The notes below the pieces were generated by a model. That model searched no databases. It was not told where the DNA came from and worked only from the letters and a program-made list of their open reading frames with translations. A program made the translations under genes and the position numbers. 64,000 nucleotides of DNA, taken from contig JAJFUB010000146.1 in the NCBI GenBank assembly GCA_021372615.1, positions 1-64,000 on the forward strand, written 5' to 3'. The number at the start of each line of letters is the position of its first letter. Within the stretch, counting starts at the first letter, position 1. Below are positions 16,098 through 23,971 of this stretch, in pieces. This DNA comes from a bacterium. GTDB taxonomy: Bacteria > Armatimonadota > Zipacnadia > Zipacnadales > UBA11051.

Positions 16098-18394
16098 CGG
16101 TTCTCGTCGTTGAGCTTCAGATTGGCGAACGCCCGGCCGAGCGCCGTCTGCGGGATGGGCTCGGGCTTCGGCTGGCGCGGCTTCTCCTGGCGCTTCTGCT
16201 GCGGCTTGCCCTGCGGGTGCCTGCGGTCGCCCTCGGCCCGGGGCTGACGCCGGGCCTGTCCGGGGTGGCTCCGCAGCGACAGCGCAATGCGTTGGCGCGC
16301 CAGATCCACCTCGAGCACCGTTACCTGCACCTGCTGGGCGACCTTCACGGCCGTGGCGGGGTCGGACACGAAGTGATCCGCCAACTCGCTCACGTGCACC
16401 AGCCCGTCCTGGTGGACGCCGACATCCACAAACGCCCCGAACTTCGTGATGTTGGTGACGATCCCCGGCAGCTTCATGCCCGGCTGCAGGTCTTCCAGCT
16501 TCTCGACGCCCTCGGCGAAAGCGAACGCCTCGAACTGCTCGCGCGGGTCGCGGCCGGGCTTGGCCAGCTCCGCCATGATGTCGGTCAGCGTCGGCAGCCC
16601 CACGGTGTCCGTCACGTACCGCTCCAGCTTGATCTTCCGTCGCAGGCCCTCGTCCCGCATGAGGTCCTCGATCCCCACCCCGAGGTCACCGGCCATCTGC
16701 GCCACGACCGAGTAGCTCTCGGGATGGACCGCGCTGGCGTCGAGCGGGTGCGCGCCGCCGCGCACGCGCAGGAAGCCCGCCGCCTGCTCAAACGCCTTCG
16801 GCCCCAGCCGCGGGACCTTCGTGAGGTCCTGGCGCGAGGCGAACGGGCCGGCCTCATCGCGGAACTTCACCACGTTCTCCGCCAGCTTCGGCCCCAGGCC
16901 GGAGACGTACGCCAGCAGCTCCCGACTCGCCGTGTTCAGTTCCACCCCGACCGCGTTCACGCAGCTTAGCACCACGTCATCCAGCCCACGCTTCAGGTCG
17001 CCCTGGTCCACGTCATGCTGGTACTGGCCCACGCCGATGGACTTGGGGTCAATCTTCACGAGTTCAGCCAGGGGGTCTTGCAGGCGGCGGCCGATGGATA
17101 CCGCGCCCCGGACCGTGACGTCGTGGTCCGGGAACTCCGCTCGCGCCACTTCGGACGCCGAGTAGACCGAGGCGCCGCTCTCGTTGACCACCACGATCTG
17201 CACGCCGGGCAGCGCCAGCCCCCGGGCGAAGGACTCAGTCTCGCGGCTGGCAGTGCCGTTGCCGATGGCGATGGCTTCGATGTGGAACTTCTGCACCAGC
17301 TCGCGCACGCGGTCAGCCGCCTGTGTGGCCATCCGCTCTGACTGAGTCGGGTAGATCGTCTCGTTGTGCAGGAGCTTGCCGGAGGCATCGAGACAGACGA
17401 GCTTGGCGCCCGTGCGGAACCCGGGGTCGAGGCCCAGCACACTGTGCTGCCCCAGCGGCGCCGCCAGCAGCAGTTGGCGCAGGTTAGCCGTGAAGACGCG
17501 AATGGACTCCTCGTCCGCCCGGTGCTTCAGCTCCTGGCGCAGCTCGGTCTCCATGGAGTGCGACAGCAGGCGCCGGTAGCCGTCCGCGGCGGCCTCGGCG
17601 ACCTGCGCGGCGGCGGCGTTGTCGGCCTGCACGAAGAGCCCGTGCAGCAGGGCCTGGGCCTCTTCCTCTGGCGGCCGGAGCTTCAGCAGCAGGAAGCCCT
17701 CGCGCTCGCCCCTGAACATGGCCAGGAGACGATGGGACGGCGCCTCCGTCACGGGCTCCGACCAGTCGAAGTAGTCGCGGTACTTGGCGGCGTCCTCCTC
17801 GCGGGTGAGCACCACCTCGGACTTGATGCTCGCCCGCCGCGCAAACAGCGAGCGCATCTGCTCGCGGGCGCGGGCGTCCTCGTTGACCCACTCGGCAATG
17901 ATGTCGCGCGCCCCGGCGAGGGCCTCCTCGACGGAGTTCACGTCCTTCTCAGCGTCCACGAAGCCTTCGGCCGCGGCCTGGGGGTCGGTGTCGGCAGCCT
18001 GGGCGAAGAGGAGCTCGGCCAGGGGCTCCAGACCCTTCTCGCGGGCAATGGTCCCGCGCGTGCGCCGCTTGGGGCGGTACGGCAGGTAGATGTCCTCCAG
18101 CCGGGCCATCGTCTCGGCGCCGGCGATCTGCGCCTGTAGCTCGTCGGTCAGCAGGTTGCGTTCGGTCAGCGACTGCAGGATCGCGCCCCGGCGGGCGTCG
18201 AGTTCGGCCAACTGGCCCAGGCGGTCGCGGATGGCGGTGATCGCCACCTCGTCGAGGCCGCCGGTGGCTTCCTTGCGGTAGCGGGAGATGAACGGGACGG
18301 TACCGCCGTCGGCGAGCAGCTCGGCGGTGGCGGAGACCTGTTGCGGCTGAAGCGTCAGTTCGCGGCTGATCTGAGAAACGTGGACTTCATTCAT
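16094..18394 (-). CDS. tex: Tex family RNA-binding transcription accessory protein
   Basis: A 766-residue cytosolic protein, the usual Tex length. Order: N-terminal helical region (residues 1-190, including VPFISRYRKEATGGLDE), the YqgF-like domain (GLDPGFRTGAKLVCLDASGK; AIGNGTASRETESFARG), helix-hairpin-helix motifs (LLAYVSGLGPKLAENVVKFR) and a C-terminal S1 domain (GIVTNITKFGAFVDVGVHQD), then a basic Pro/Gln/Arg tail. Tex homologues bind nucleic acids and influence transcription and stress tolerance. The start at 18394 corresponds to the conserved family N-terminus. The longer open frame upstream reads through a palindromic repeat and was rejected. It overlaps the end of the PAP2 gene by four bases, convergently. 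Confidence 0.95.
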   Translation of the reverse strand: MNEVHVSQISRELTLQPQQVSATAELLADGGTVPFISRYRKEATGGLDEVAITAIRDRLGQLAELDARRGAILQSLTERNLLTDELQAQIAGAETMARLEDIYLPYRPKRRTRGTIAREKGLEPLAELLFAQAADTDPQAAAEGFVDAEKDVNSVEEALAGARDIIAEWVNEDARAREQMRSLFARRASIKSEVVLTREEDAAKYRDYFDWSEPVTEAPSHRLLAMFRGEREGFLLLKLRPPEEEAQALLHGLFVQADNAAAAQVAEAAADGYRRLLSHSMETELRQELKHRADEESIRVFTANLRQLLLAAPLGQHSVLGLDPGFRTGAKLVCLDASGKLLHNETIYPTQSERMATQAADRVRELVQKFHIEAIAIGNGTASRETESFARGLALPGVQIVVVNESGASVYSASEVARAEFPDHDVTVRGAVSIGRRLQDPLAELVKIDPKSIGVGQYQHDVDQGDLKRGLDDVVLSCVNAVGVELNTASRELLAYVSGLGPKLAENVVKFRDEAGPFASRQDLTKVPRLGPKAFEQAAGFLRVRGGAHPLDASAVHPESYSVVAQMAGDLGVGIEDLMRDEGLRRKIKLERYVTDTVGLPTLTDIMAELAKPGRDPREQFEAFAFAEGVEKLEDLQPGMKLPGIVTNITKFGAFVDVGVHQDGLVHVSELADHFVSDPATAVKVAQQVQVTVLEVDLARQRIALSLRSHPGQARRQPRAEGDRRHPQGKPQQKRQEKPRQPKPEPIPQTALGRAFANLKLNDENR

Positions 18395-18517
18395 AGCGAC
18401 GATGGACCTCGGGAGAGACGGGGGTGACGCGCGGGGCGCGGAGTACCCATTGTACACGGCGCGGCCGGATTGGGGAATGGGGTGCCGACCAATGGCTGCG
18501 GCGTCGGGGAGGGAGTG

Positions 18518-18593
18518 CCGTTGGAGCGCGGCTCTCCAGAGCCGCAGCCGTTGCGGTGACCCAGTGCGGCTCTGGAGAGCCGCGCTCCAACGG
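18518..18593. repeat. Perfect 29-bp inverted repeat (GCTCC-tail double hairpin)
   Basis: Two 29-bp arms (18518-18546 and 18565-18593) are exact reverse complements around an 18-bp spacer. Each arm contains its own palindrome, GCGGCTCTCCAGAGCCGC, so the element can fold as one long stem or two hairpins. It lies in the divergent region between tex and the URO-D gene. Confidence 0.85.
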
Positions 18594-18659
18594 CGACCCT
18601 GGCAGGGACGGCGCCCATCGTCGGCGAAAAGGCCTCCACCACCCCGCGGAGCCCTGCAC

Positions 18660-19694
18660 ATGAACTCGCCCGAACGCGTCTTCACCACCCTGGAGGGCAG
18701 GCAGGCCGACCGTGTGCCTCTCATGGAGCTGACGATTGACCCGGCCATCGTCCAGCAGATCCTGCCCGGCGGCGACCTCTTCGACCTCATCGAGCACCTC
18801 GACCTCGACGTCGTGCCCATCGGCATCATGCTCGACCGGCGGCCGGTCGAGTGGGTGGACCGCGGCCAGCGCATCTTCCGCGACAAGTGGGGCGCGCTGC
18901 AGCGCCTGACCACCGAAGTCATGCCCATCCCCTGGGAGCCCGCCCGCATCGAGACCGAGGCCGACCTGGACAGCTACGCCGGCCCCGACGGCAATGACGG
19001 GTACTTCCTGGAGATGACCCGCAAGTGTGTCGCGCGCTTCAAGGACAAGAAGGCCATCTGCTTTGTCGGTGAGGAGGTCTTCGCGGTCCAGCAGTACCTC
19101 CGCGGCGGCATGGAGAACCTGATGGTGGACTACGCCACGCGCCCGGCGTTCGTCAAGCGCCTGGCGAAGGTGGGCGTCGAGTACTACGTGGAGCTGTACC
19201 GGCGGGTCATCGCCGAGGGTGTGGACATCATCCTACTGGGCGACGACTACGCCTGGAAGATGGGCCCCTTCATGTCCCCGCGCCACTTCGAGGAGATCAT
19301 CCTCCCCGGCTTCAGGACGGTCGTGCAGGAGATTCGCCGGGCAGGGGCCTACTGCATCAAGCACACGGACGGCGACATCTGGAAGATCATGGACATGATG
19401 GCCGGGACGGGCCTGCACGCTTTCGGCCCCCTGGAGCCGCTCCCGAGCATGGACCTGGCGGCAGTCAAGGCGCACTTCGGCGGCAAGATCGCGGTCGTCG
19501 GCAACATTGACGTGGACCTCCTCTGCCGCGGCACGACGCACGAGGTCATCGCCGCGACGAAGCACTTGCTCAACACCGCGAGTGTCGGCGGCGGGCACAT
19601 CATGTCGAGCGGCAACAGCATCATCTCGGCGGTGAAGCCGGAGAACTACCTGGCGCTGGTGGAGACGACGAAGAAGTTCGGGGCCTATAGTTGA
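18660..19694 (+). CDS. Uroporphyrinogen decarboxylase-fold (URO-D) family protein
   Basis: A 344-residue TIM-barrel protein of the URO-D superfamily, which includes heme-pathway HemE and the corrinoid/CoM methyltransferases MtaA, MtbA and CmuA. The N-terminal segment MNSPERVFTTLEGRQADRVPL is typical of the superfamily. The C-terminal VVGNIDVDLLCRGT and HIMSSGNSIISAVKPENY are typical of the methyltransferase-like branch. The expected zinc motif H-x-C is replaced by KHTDGDIW, so a methyltransferase mechanism is doubtful. It is not likely to be HemE, because such paralogues recur beside sugar genes (23972 and 52086). The ATG has a GCGGAG element upstream. Function unknown. Confidence 0.8.
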   Translation: MNSPERVFTTLEGRQADRVPLMELTIDPAIVQQILPGGDLFDLIEHLDLDVVPIGIMLDRRPVEWVDRGQRIFRDKWGALQRLTTEVMPIPWEPARIETEADLDSYAGPDGNDGYFLEMTRKCVARFKDKKAICFVGEEVFAVQQYLRGGMENLMVDYATRPAFVKRLAKVGVEYYVELYRRVIAEGVDIILLGDDYAWKMGPFMSPRHFEEIILPGFRTVVQEIRRAGAYCIKHTDGDIWKIMDMMAGTGLHAFGPLEPLPSMDLAAVKAHFGGKIAVVGNIDVDLLCRGTTHEVIAATKHLLNTASVGGGHIMSSGNSIISAVKPENYLALVETTKKFGAYS

Positions 19695-19721
19695 GAGTGT
19701 CGAGCTGAAGGGGGTCTGGCG

Positions 19722-20351
19722 ATGGAAGTGACGCTGACGTGGGATGAGGAGAAGCTGGGGAAGCTGGTGGAAGAGACGCGGGCGGCGCGGCGGCGGGTAC
19801 GGAACGTGGGGTGGGCGATGATGGTGGTGGGGCTTCTGTTGGCGGTCCCGATAGGACGCGCCCTGGACAGCCAGCCCCCGGCCAACACGACGCCTACCGC
19901 GCCGGCACCCGTCGCTGCTCCGAGCGTTGCCCGGCCCTATGCCGCGCCGCTGCCGCCGCCGCATCCCCAGCACGCCAACAGGAGCGGCGCGATCTTCATG
20001 CCGTTGTTCTGGCTGGGTGTGGGTCTGCTGTGCTGGCCCGCGCTGCGGCCGGTGGCGTGGGTGGTGCTGCTGCTTGGGAGCTTGCTCGGCCTGCTCGGTC
20101 TGGCCATGCTGGTAATCGTGATTCTGAAGCTGGACCCATCAGTCACGCCGGAGGGGATACCACTCTGCACACTGCTCGTGCTGCTGGGGGCGGTGCAGCT
20201 CTACTGCTCCCTCATCCTGCATCGCGGCAGCAGCATCTTCGCGTGCGACTACGTTCGCGGCGAGGTGTCCGATTGGAGCGTGGTGTTGGGGCTGCTGTCA
20301 GCGGAGGGCCCAGGCTACCAGCGCCTGCGCGAGCAGGTGGGACTGAGCTAG
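19722..20351 (+). CDS. Hypothetical four-helix membrane protein
   Basis: A 209-residue protein I do not recognise. A charged N-terminus (TWDEEKLGKLVEETRAARRRVRN) precedes a first membrane helix (about residues 30-48). A Pro/Ala-rich, probably extracytoplasmic loop follows (about 50-85). Three further hydrophobic segments occupy about 90-165, and the soluble tail ends in LSAEGPGYQRLREQVGLS. The ATG at 19722 is 28 bases after the URO-D stop and is preceded by GGGGG-type purines, so co-transcription is likely. No catalytic motif is visible. Confidence 0.6.
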   Translation: MEVTLTWDEEKLGKLVEETRAARRRVRNVGWAMMVVGLLLAVPIGRALDSQPPANTTPTAPAPVAAPSVARPYAAPLPPPHPQHANRSGAIFMPLFWLGVGLLCWPALRPVAWVVLLLGSLLGLLGLAMLVIVILKLDPSVTPEGIPLCTLLVLLGAVQLYCSLILHRGSSIFACDYVRGEVSDWSVVLGLLSAEGPGYQRLREQVGLS

Positions 20352-20403
20352 GCCGCGCCGCCCCTGTCGCCTGTCACCTGCAACTCGCCACAAGGAACCA
20401 ACC

Positions 20404-21237
20404 ATGCCCAGACTCGCCGTTGCGCAGACTGCCCTCACCCCCGGCGACCCGCCGGCCAACCTCGACCAGGCCCTCGCCCTGATCCACCGGGCCGCCGGGG
20501 CCGGGGCGGAACTGGTCTGCCTGCCCGAGTGCCTCAACACCGGCCTACCCGGCGACCGCCTGCCTGAGCTAGCCGAGACCGTCCCCGGCCCCTTCACCGA
20601 GGCCTTGGCCGGGGCCGCGCAGCAGGGCGGGCTCTGGGTCGTCTCCGGCATGGCAGAGCGCAGGGGCGACCGGCTCCACAACGCCGCCGTCATCATCGGC
20701 CCGGACGGGACGCTCCGCGCCGTCTACCGCAAGTGCTACCTGTACCTGGGCGAGGCCGAGGCCTTCACGCCCGGCACGCAGGCTTGCGTCATGGACATGG
20801 GCTTCGCGACCGCCGGCGTGGCGGTCTGCTATGACTACGTCTTCCCCGAGTACATCCGCAGGCTCCGGCTGGCGGGGGCGCAGTTACTGCTCCACCCGAC
20901 CGCCTGGGTGGACACCGAGGCCTGTCGCCGCTGGCGTTATCCCGCTACTGAGGCCTACCGGGCGCAGTGCCGGGTGCGCGCTCTGGAGAACGGGCTGTAC
21001 GTGGCCTCAGCGAACCACTGGGGGCCGTATGACGCCAGCGGCGCCTTGCAGTGCGTGGGACATTCGAGTATCATCGCTCCCTGGGGGGAGGTCCTGGCGG
21101 AGGTCGCCGAGGGCGCGGGAGTGGCTGTAGCGGACGTGGACTTCGCCCGGGCAGCGGAGTGGGCCGCGACGGCGGCGCCCTATGTGCGTGACTTCCAGCA
21201 GGTGCCGTGTCCGGGGCTTGAAGGAGACGAGCCGTGA
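20404..21237 (+). CDS. Carbon-nitrogen hydrolase (nitrilase superfamily)
   Basis: A 277-residue amidase-type hydrolase that cleaves non-peptide C-N bonds in amides, carbamoyl compounds or nitriles. The Glu-Lys-Cys triad is visible: E42 in LVCLPECLNTG, K110 in AVYRKCYLYLGEAEAFTPG and C142 in AGVAVCYDYVFPEY. The C-terminal VASANHWGPYD and HSSIIAPWGEVLAE strands are family-typical. The length is normal. AAGGAA precedes the ATG. Its stop codon overlaps the hicB start (TGATG), so a shared transcript is likely. The natural substrate cannot be read from the sequence. Confidence 0.85.
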   Translation: MPRLAVAQTALTPGDPPANLDQALALIHRAAGAGAELVCLPECLNTGLPGDRLPELAETVPGPFTEALAGAAQQGGLWVVSGMAERRGDRLHNAAVIIGPDGTLRAVYRKCYLYLGEAEAFTPGTQACVMDMGFATAGVAVCYDYVFPEYIRRLRLAGAQLLLHPTAWVDTEACRRWRYPATEAYRAQCRVRALENGLYVASANHWGPYDASGALQCVGHSSIIAPWGEVLAEVAEGAGVAVADVDFARAAEWAATAAPYVRDFQQVPCPGLEGDEP

Positions 21238-21503
21238 TGCAGTACACCGTCGTCATCTACCGCGAACCGGATGGGTCGTACTCGGTGATGGTCCCGGCGC
21301 TGAAGGGCTGTCACACATGCGGCGAGACGCTGCCCGAGGCTATTCAGATGGCAGAAGAGGCCATCAGCGGCTACACGGAGTGCCTACGGGCGCGGGGCTT
21401 GCCGGTTCCCCGGAACACCGCCAGTGTCCGCGTTGATACGCGTCTGTCCCCGGAAGCGATGGTATACCTGCTGGACGTAGGGGAGCCTGTCCCGGTTGCC
21501 TAA
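21237..21503 (+). CDS. hicB: HicB-family antitoxin
   Basis: An 88-residue HicB-type protein (partial RNase H-like fold), predicted to neutralise the adjacent HicA. Family features: MQYTVVIYREPDGSYSVMVP, the LKGCHTCGETLPEAIQMAEE strand-helix unit and YTECLRARGLPVP. There is no C-terminal DNA-binding extension, so transcriptional autoregulation would need another route. The ATG at 21237 overlaps the nitrilase stop as TGATG. A GTG at 21234 is an alternative, and both are served by AAGGAG. The antitoxin precedes the toxin, the reverse of classical hicAB but seen in other phyla. Confidence 0.85.
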   Translation: MQYTVVIYREPDGSYSVMVPALKGCHTCGETLPEAIQMAEEAISGYTECLRARGLPVPRNTASVRVDTRLSPEAMVYLLDVGEPVPVA

Positions 21504-21723
21504 GCTGCCAGCCGTGAGTGGGGACGACGTGGTGCGGGGGCTCGGCAAGGCCGGCTTCGCGCTCGATCGCTGGCGAGGCAGCCATGCCATCATGCACCAC
21601 CCGGGCAAGAGTCTCACCGTCGTGGTGCCGTGCCACAAGAAGGACCTGCAGCCAGGAATACTGCACCAGATCATCAAGGGTGCCGGTCTGACCGCAGAGC
21701 AGTTCAGGCGTCTGCTCAGTTGA
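21496..21723 (+). CDS. hicA: HicA-family mRNA interferase toxin
   Basis: A 75-residue double-stranded-RNA-binding-fold toxin predicted to cleave mRNA. It has the HicA pattern: LPAVSGDDVVRGLGKAGF, the catalytic histidine H30 in RWRGSHAIMHHPGK, VVVPCHKKDLQPGILHQIIK and AGLTAEQFRRLL. The TTG start at 21496 overlaps the end of hicB by eight bases, so translation of the toxin depends on antitoxin translation. A weak start codon would keep the toxin below the antitoxin. The lysines and histidine look intact, so it is probably functional. Confidence 0.88.
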   Translation: MPKLPAVSGDDVVRGLGKAGFALDRWRGSHAIMHHPGKSLTVVVPCHKKDLQPGILHQIIKGAGLTAEQFRRLLS

Positions 21724-21742
21724 CCGGCCGACCCGACGGCTT

Positions 21743-21766
21743 GCGGCTCTCGCGAGCCGCGCTCCC
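21743..21766. repeat. Single-hairpin copy of the GCTCC-tail palindrome
   Basis: GCGGCTC-TCGC-GAGCCGC followed by GCTCCC, 20 bases downstream of the hicA stop. It equals half of the element at 18518-18593 and may serve as a 3'-end structure for the hicBA transcript. Confidence 0.6.
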
Positions 21767-21790
21767 ATCACACTGCGAGGCCAGCCACCC

Positions 21791-22612
21791 ATGCGCACGC
21801 TTCCCATGACCCAGATCGGCGCCTACTCCGTGTCGCGCCTGCTGTGCGGCACGAACTCGTTCTTCGGGCACTCCCACTTCTCCGCCGCGCGCAGCACCTG
21901 GCTGCGCAAGTACTTCACTCTTGACCGCATCGTCGAGGTGATGTGCGCGGCCGCCGAAGAGGGCGTCAACGGCACCATCAGCGCCGACGTGCCCGAGATG
22001 GCGGAGGCCATCGCGCGCGTCAAGCAGCTCACCGGCGTCGAGTACGTCTGGATGGCCACGCCCGGCGGGGCGAACCTGGAGGAGCTGAAGGCCGGCATCC
22101 AGCGCTGCGCCGACATGAAGGCCCAGTTCTGCTTCCCCCACGTCAGCTACACCGACAACCATCTGAACGTCGCCCGCAGGGAGATAGACGGCGCCGAGGA
22201 GATCATCGCCATGACCCGCGAGCTGGGCATGGGCACCGGCTGGTCCACCCACCGGCCCGAGACCATCGTCACCAGCGACGCCGCGGGCTACGATGCCGAC
22301 ACGTACGTGCAGCCCTTCAACTCCATCGGCTTCCTGTGCAGCGTCGAGACCGACTGGGTCGCCAGCGTCATCCGCAATGCGCACAAGCCGGTGGTCTGCA
22401 TCAAGCCCCTGGGCGCCGGCCGCATCATGCCCCCGACAGGCCTCCCCTTCGTCTACGGCAACTGCAAGCCCAATGACACCGTCGCCATCGGCGTGCTGTC
22501 CGTAGAGGAACTCCAGGAGGACATCAAGATCGTCCGCAACGTCCTCGAACACGCGGACGAGCAGATCGCCTTGCAGGAGACGCGCAGCAAGGCAGGGCTG
22601 AGGGTCAAGTAG
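21791..22612 (+). CDS. Conserved-looking hypothetical protein, probably TIM-barrel
   Basis: A 273-residue cytosolic protein I cannot place. Alternating strands and helices suggest an alpha/beta barrel: SRLLCGTNSFFGHSHFS, NGTISADVPEMAEAIARV, EYVWMATPGGANLEELK, KAQFCFPHVSYTDNHLN and KPVVCIKPLGAGRIMPP. The last segment resembles aldo/keto-reductase or phosphate-binding loops of barrels, but no catalytic tetrad is evident. Histidines in FGHSHF and FPHVSYTDNH could bind metal. Start: ATG at 21791; an in-frame ATG at 21806 is possible. It lies between hicBA and a pilin gene with no obvious link. Confidence 0.55.
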   Translation: MRTLPMTQIGAYSVSRLLCGTNSFFGHSHFSAARSTWLRKYFTLDRIVEVMCAAAEEGVNGTISADVPEMAEAIARVKQLTGVEYVWMATPGGANLEELKAGIQRCADMKAQFCFPHVSYTDNHLNVARREIDGAEEIIAMTRELGMGTGWSTHRPETIVTSDAAGYDADTYVQPFNSIGFLCSVETDWVASVIRNAHKPVVCIKPLGAGRIMPPTGLPFVYGNCKPNDTVAIGVLSVEELQEDIKIVRNVLEHADEQIALQETRSKAGLRVK

Positions 22613-22617
22613 TCGGC

Positions 22618-22660
22618 AGTTCGGAGTTGGTGGTTCGGAGTTAGGAGTTCGGAGTTGGTA
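22618..22660. repeat. Heptamer-based short tandem repeat (AGTTCGG / AGTTAGG)
   Basis: Three imperfect rounds of AGTTCGG-AGTT(G/A)G(T)G follow the preceding gene's stop directly. The locus is non-coding and has the same style as the GTGACAA run at 4194-4228. Confidence 0.6.
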
Positions 22661-22807
22661 GCGCAGCGCCTGCCCGGAGGCGCTGCCGCGTGTCACCGCG
22701 TAACACCCAGAACACATCTACAGAGTAGTCTGCCCCCTGCTGACGCTTCGTCGCCGGCGTGCTGCCGGCGCGTGGCGCAGCTTGCCTACGTCTGGAGGAC
22801 GTCGCCT

Positions 22808-23464
22808 ATGAAGCGCCGTGGTTTTACGCTCATCGAGTTGCTGGTCGTCATCGCGATCATCGCGATCCTGGCCGCCATCCTGTTCCCCGTCTTCGCCAAA
22901 GCCCGGGAGAAAGCCCGGCAGGCATCGTGTCTGAGCAACTGCCGTCAGTTGGGCACCGCGCTGATGCAGTATCTGCAGGACTATGACGAGACCTTGCCGT
23001 TCGCCTCCTTCGAGTCGCCCGACCCTGTTCGCTACGGCATGCAGAAGCTCAGCCCATACATCAAGAACGAGCAGATCTGGGCCTGCCCGTCCGCTCCGAG
23101 CGTCGTGTCGTACTACTTCGCCGATGGCTCCCTGCCCGGCCGGACCATCCCCCACGGCTGGGGCTTTGACCAGATCCACTACCCCTACCGTATCATCTAC
23201 GACACCCCGATGACCATCGGCGACATCAAGCAGCCGGCCAACTCGGGCGTGCTGTTCGAGAAGACCAACGCCATCACCACCATGCCCTACGTCTACTGCG
23301 CCGTCTGCTATTCCACGGCGGCCGCCTACACCTCACAGGTGGCCGACCGGCACAACAACGGCTTGAACGTCGGCTTCTACGACGGGCACGCCAAGTGGCT
23401 GTCCAAGACGACGGTCCTCAGCGGCGCCGATGCTCGGCGTCTGTGGCTGCACGACAACAGCTAG
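22808..23464 (+). CDS. Type IV pilin-like protein with DUF1559-type C-terminus
   Basis: A 218-residue prepilin-like secreted or surface protein. The start at 22808 gives [18 protein letters not shown], the classical class-III leader cut before the F by a PilD/PulO-type peptidase, then the hydrophobic assembly helix. The [20 protein letters not shown] segment is the Armatimonadota-type signature. The C-terminal [20 protein letters not shown] is the H-x9-DG motif of DUF1559 proteins. A GGAGG sits eight bases upstream of the ATG. Such proteins are numerous per genome and thought to be pseudopilins or surface filament subunits. Followed by a strong hairpin (23490-23518). Confidence 0.88.
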   Translation: MKRRGFTLIELLVVIAIIAILAAILFPVFAKAREKARQASCLSNCRQLGTALMQYLQDYDETLPFASFESPDPVRYGMQKLSPYIKNEQIWACPSAPSVVSYYFADGSLPGRTIPHGWGFDQIHYPYRIIYDTPMTIGDIKQPANSGVLFEKTNAITTMPYVYCAVCYSTAAAYTSQVADRHNNGLNVGFYDGHAKWLSKTTVLSGADARRLWLHDNS

Positions 23465-23489
23465 GCGTCGTTTGCCCTCGCCACGAACA

Positions 23490-23518
23490 CAGGGGCCTCC
23501 CATATTGGGAGGCCCCTG
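23490..23518. terminator. Bidirectional hairpin terminator between convergent genes
   Basis: CAGGGGCCTCCC and GGGAGGCCCCTG form a perfect 12-bp stem with an ATATT loop, 26 bases after the pilin stop and 25 bases before the rhamnose mutarotase stop. No long T-run is present, as is common in GC-rich genomes. Confidence 0.7.
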
Positions 23519-23542
23519 CCATACTGGCCTTCGGACGTCGCC

Positions 23543-23866
23543 TCAGTCGGTGTGGAACACTGCCTCCATCTCCGCCCACCACTCGCCCTCCGCCCGGGTC
23601 GGCAGCGGCTCCTGGCACGGCCTGCATGCCGCCCACCACCGCTGTGTCTCGGGGTCGGCGGCCATCCTCGCCATGTCGGCCTCGTAGTCGTCGCCGACGT
23701 ACTCGAATGTGCTGAACAGCAGCCCGTCGTGGTAGTAGATGGTGTAGTTGCGGATGTTGCACTCGCCGATCATCCGCAGTACCCCCGGCCACACGGCGGC
23801 GTGTAGCCGCCTGTACTCCTCCAGCTTCTCAGGCCTCACGCGGATGACGGAACCGTGGCGGGTCAT
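23543..23866 (-). CDS. rhaM: L-rhamnose mutarotase
   Basis: A 107-residue enzyme that interconverts the alpha and beta anomers of L-rhamnose before isomerisation. Hallmarks: H22 in EYRRLHAAVWPGVL, which matches the catalytic histidine position of E. coli RhaM, the tyrosine-rich strand RNYTIYYHDGLLFSTFEYVG and the tryptophan pair in TQRWWAACRPCQEPL. The start at 23866 has AGGGAGG seven bases upstream. Upstream sequence belongs to a palindromic element and is not coding. The neighbouring isomerase-like and Gfo/Idh/MocA genes support a deoxysugar role. No rhamnulokinase or aldolase is present in the window. Confidence 0.9.
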   Translation of the reverse strand: MTRHGSVIRVRPEKLEEYRRLHAAVWPGVLRMIGECNIRNYTIYYHDGLLFSTFEYVGDDYEADMARMAADPETQRWWAACRPCQEPLPTRAEGEWWAEMEAVFHTD

Positions 23867-23888
23867 GGCGCCTCCCTGCGGGGGCATT

Positions 23889-23963
23889 GTAGGGCGGGGG
23901 CTTGTACCCCGCCCCGCGCGGCACAGAGCGAACGGTTGGGCGGGGTACAAGCCCCCGCCCTAC
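23889..23963. mobile_element. GTA...TAC double-hairpin palindromic element, best-preserved copy
   Basis: The 26-bp arms 23889-23914 and 23938-23963 are perfect reverse complements around a 23-bp spacer. Each arm itself folds (GGGCGGGG, 7-base loop, CCCCGCCC). The outer ends are GTA/TAC, which would fit a TA target duplication. It lies between two co-oriented genes. See 6319-6397, 12885-12933 and 51288-51370. Confidence 0.85.
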
Positions 23964-23971
23964 AGCACCTC

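Noticed and set aside
18395-18949. Upstream extension of the Tex gene by 185 codons
   Set aside because: The extension translates a perfect inverted repeat and overlaps the divergent URO-D gene; the conserved family N-terminus begins at 18394.
18660-19694. Heme-pathway uroporphyrinogen decarboxylase (hemE)
   Set aside because: No other tetrapyrrole gene lies nearby, the C-terminal blocks match the methyltransferase-like branch, and two further paralogues sit in sugar loci.
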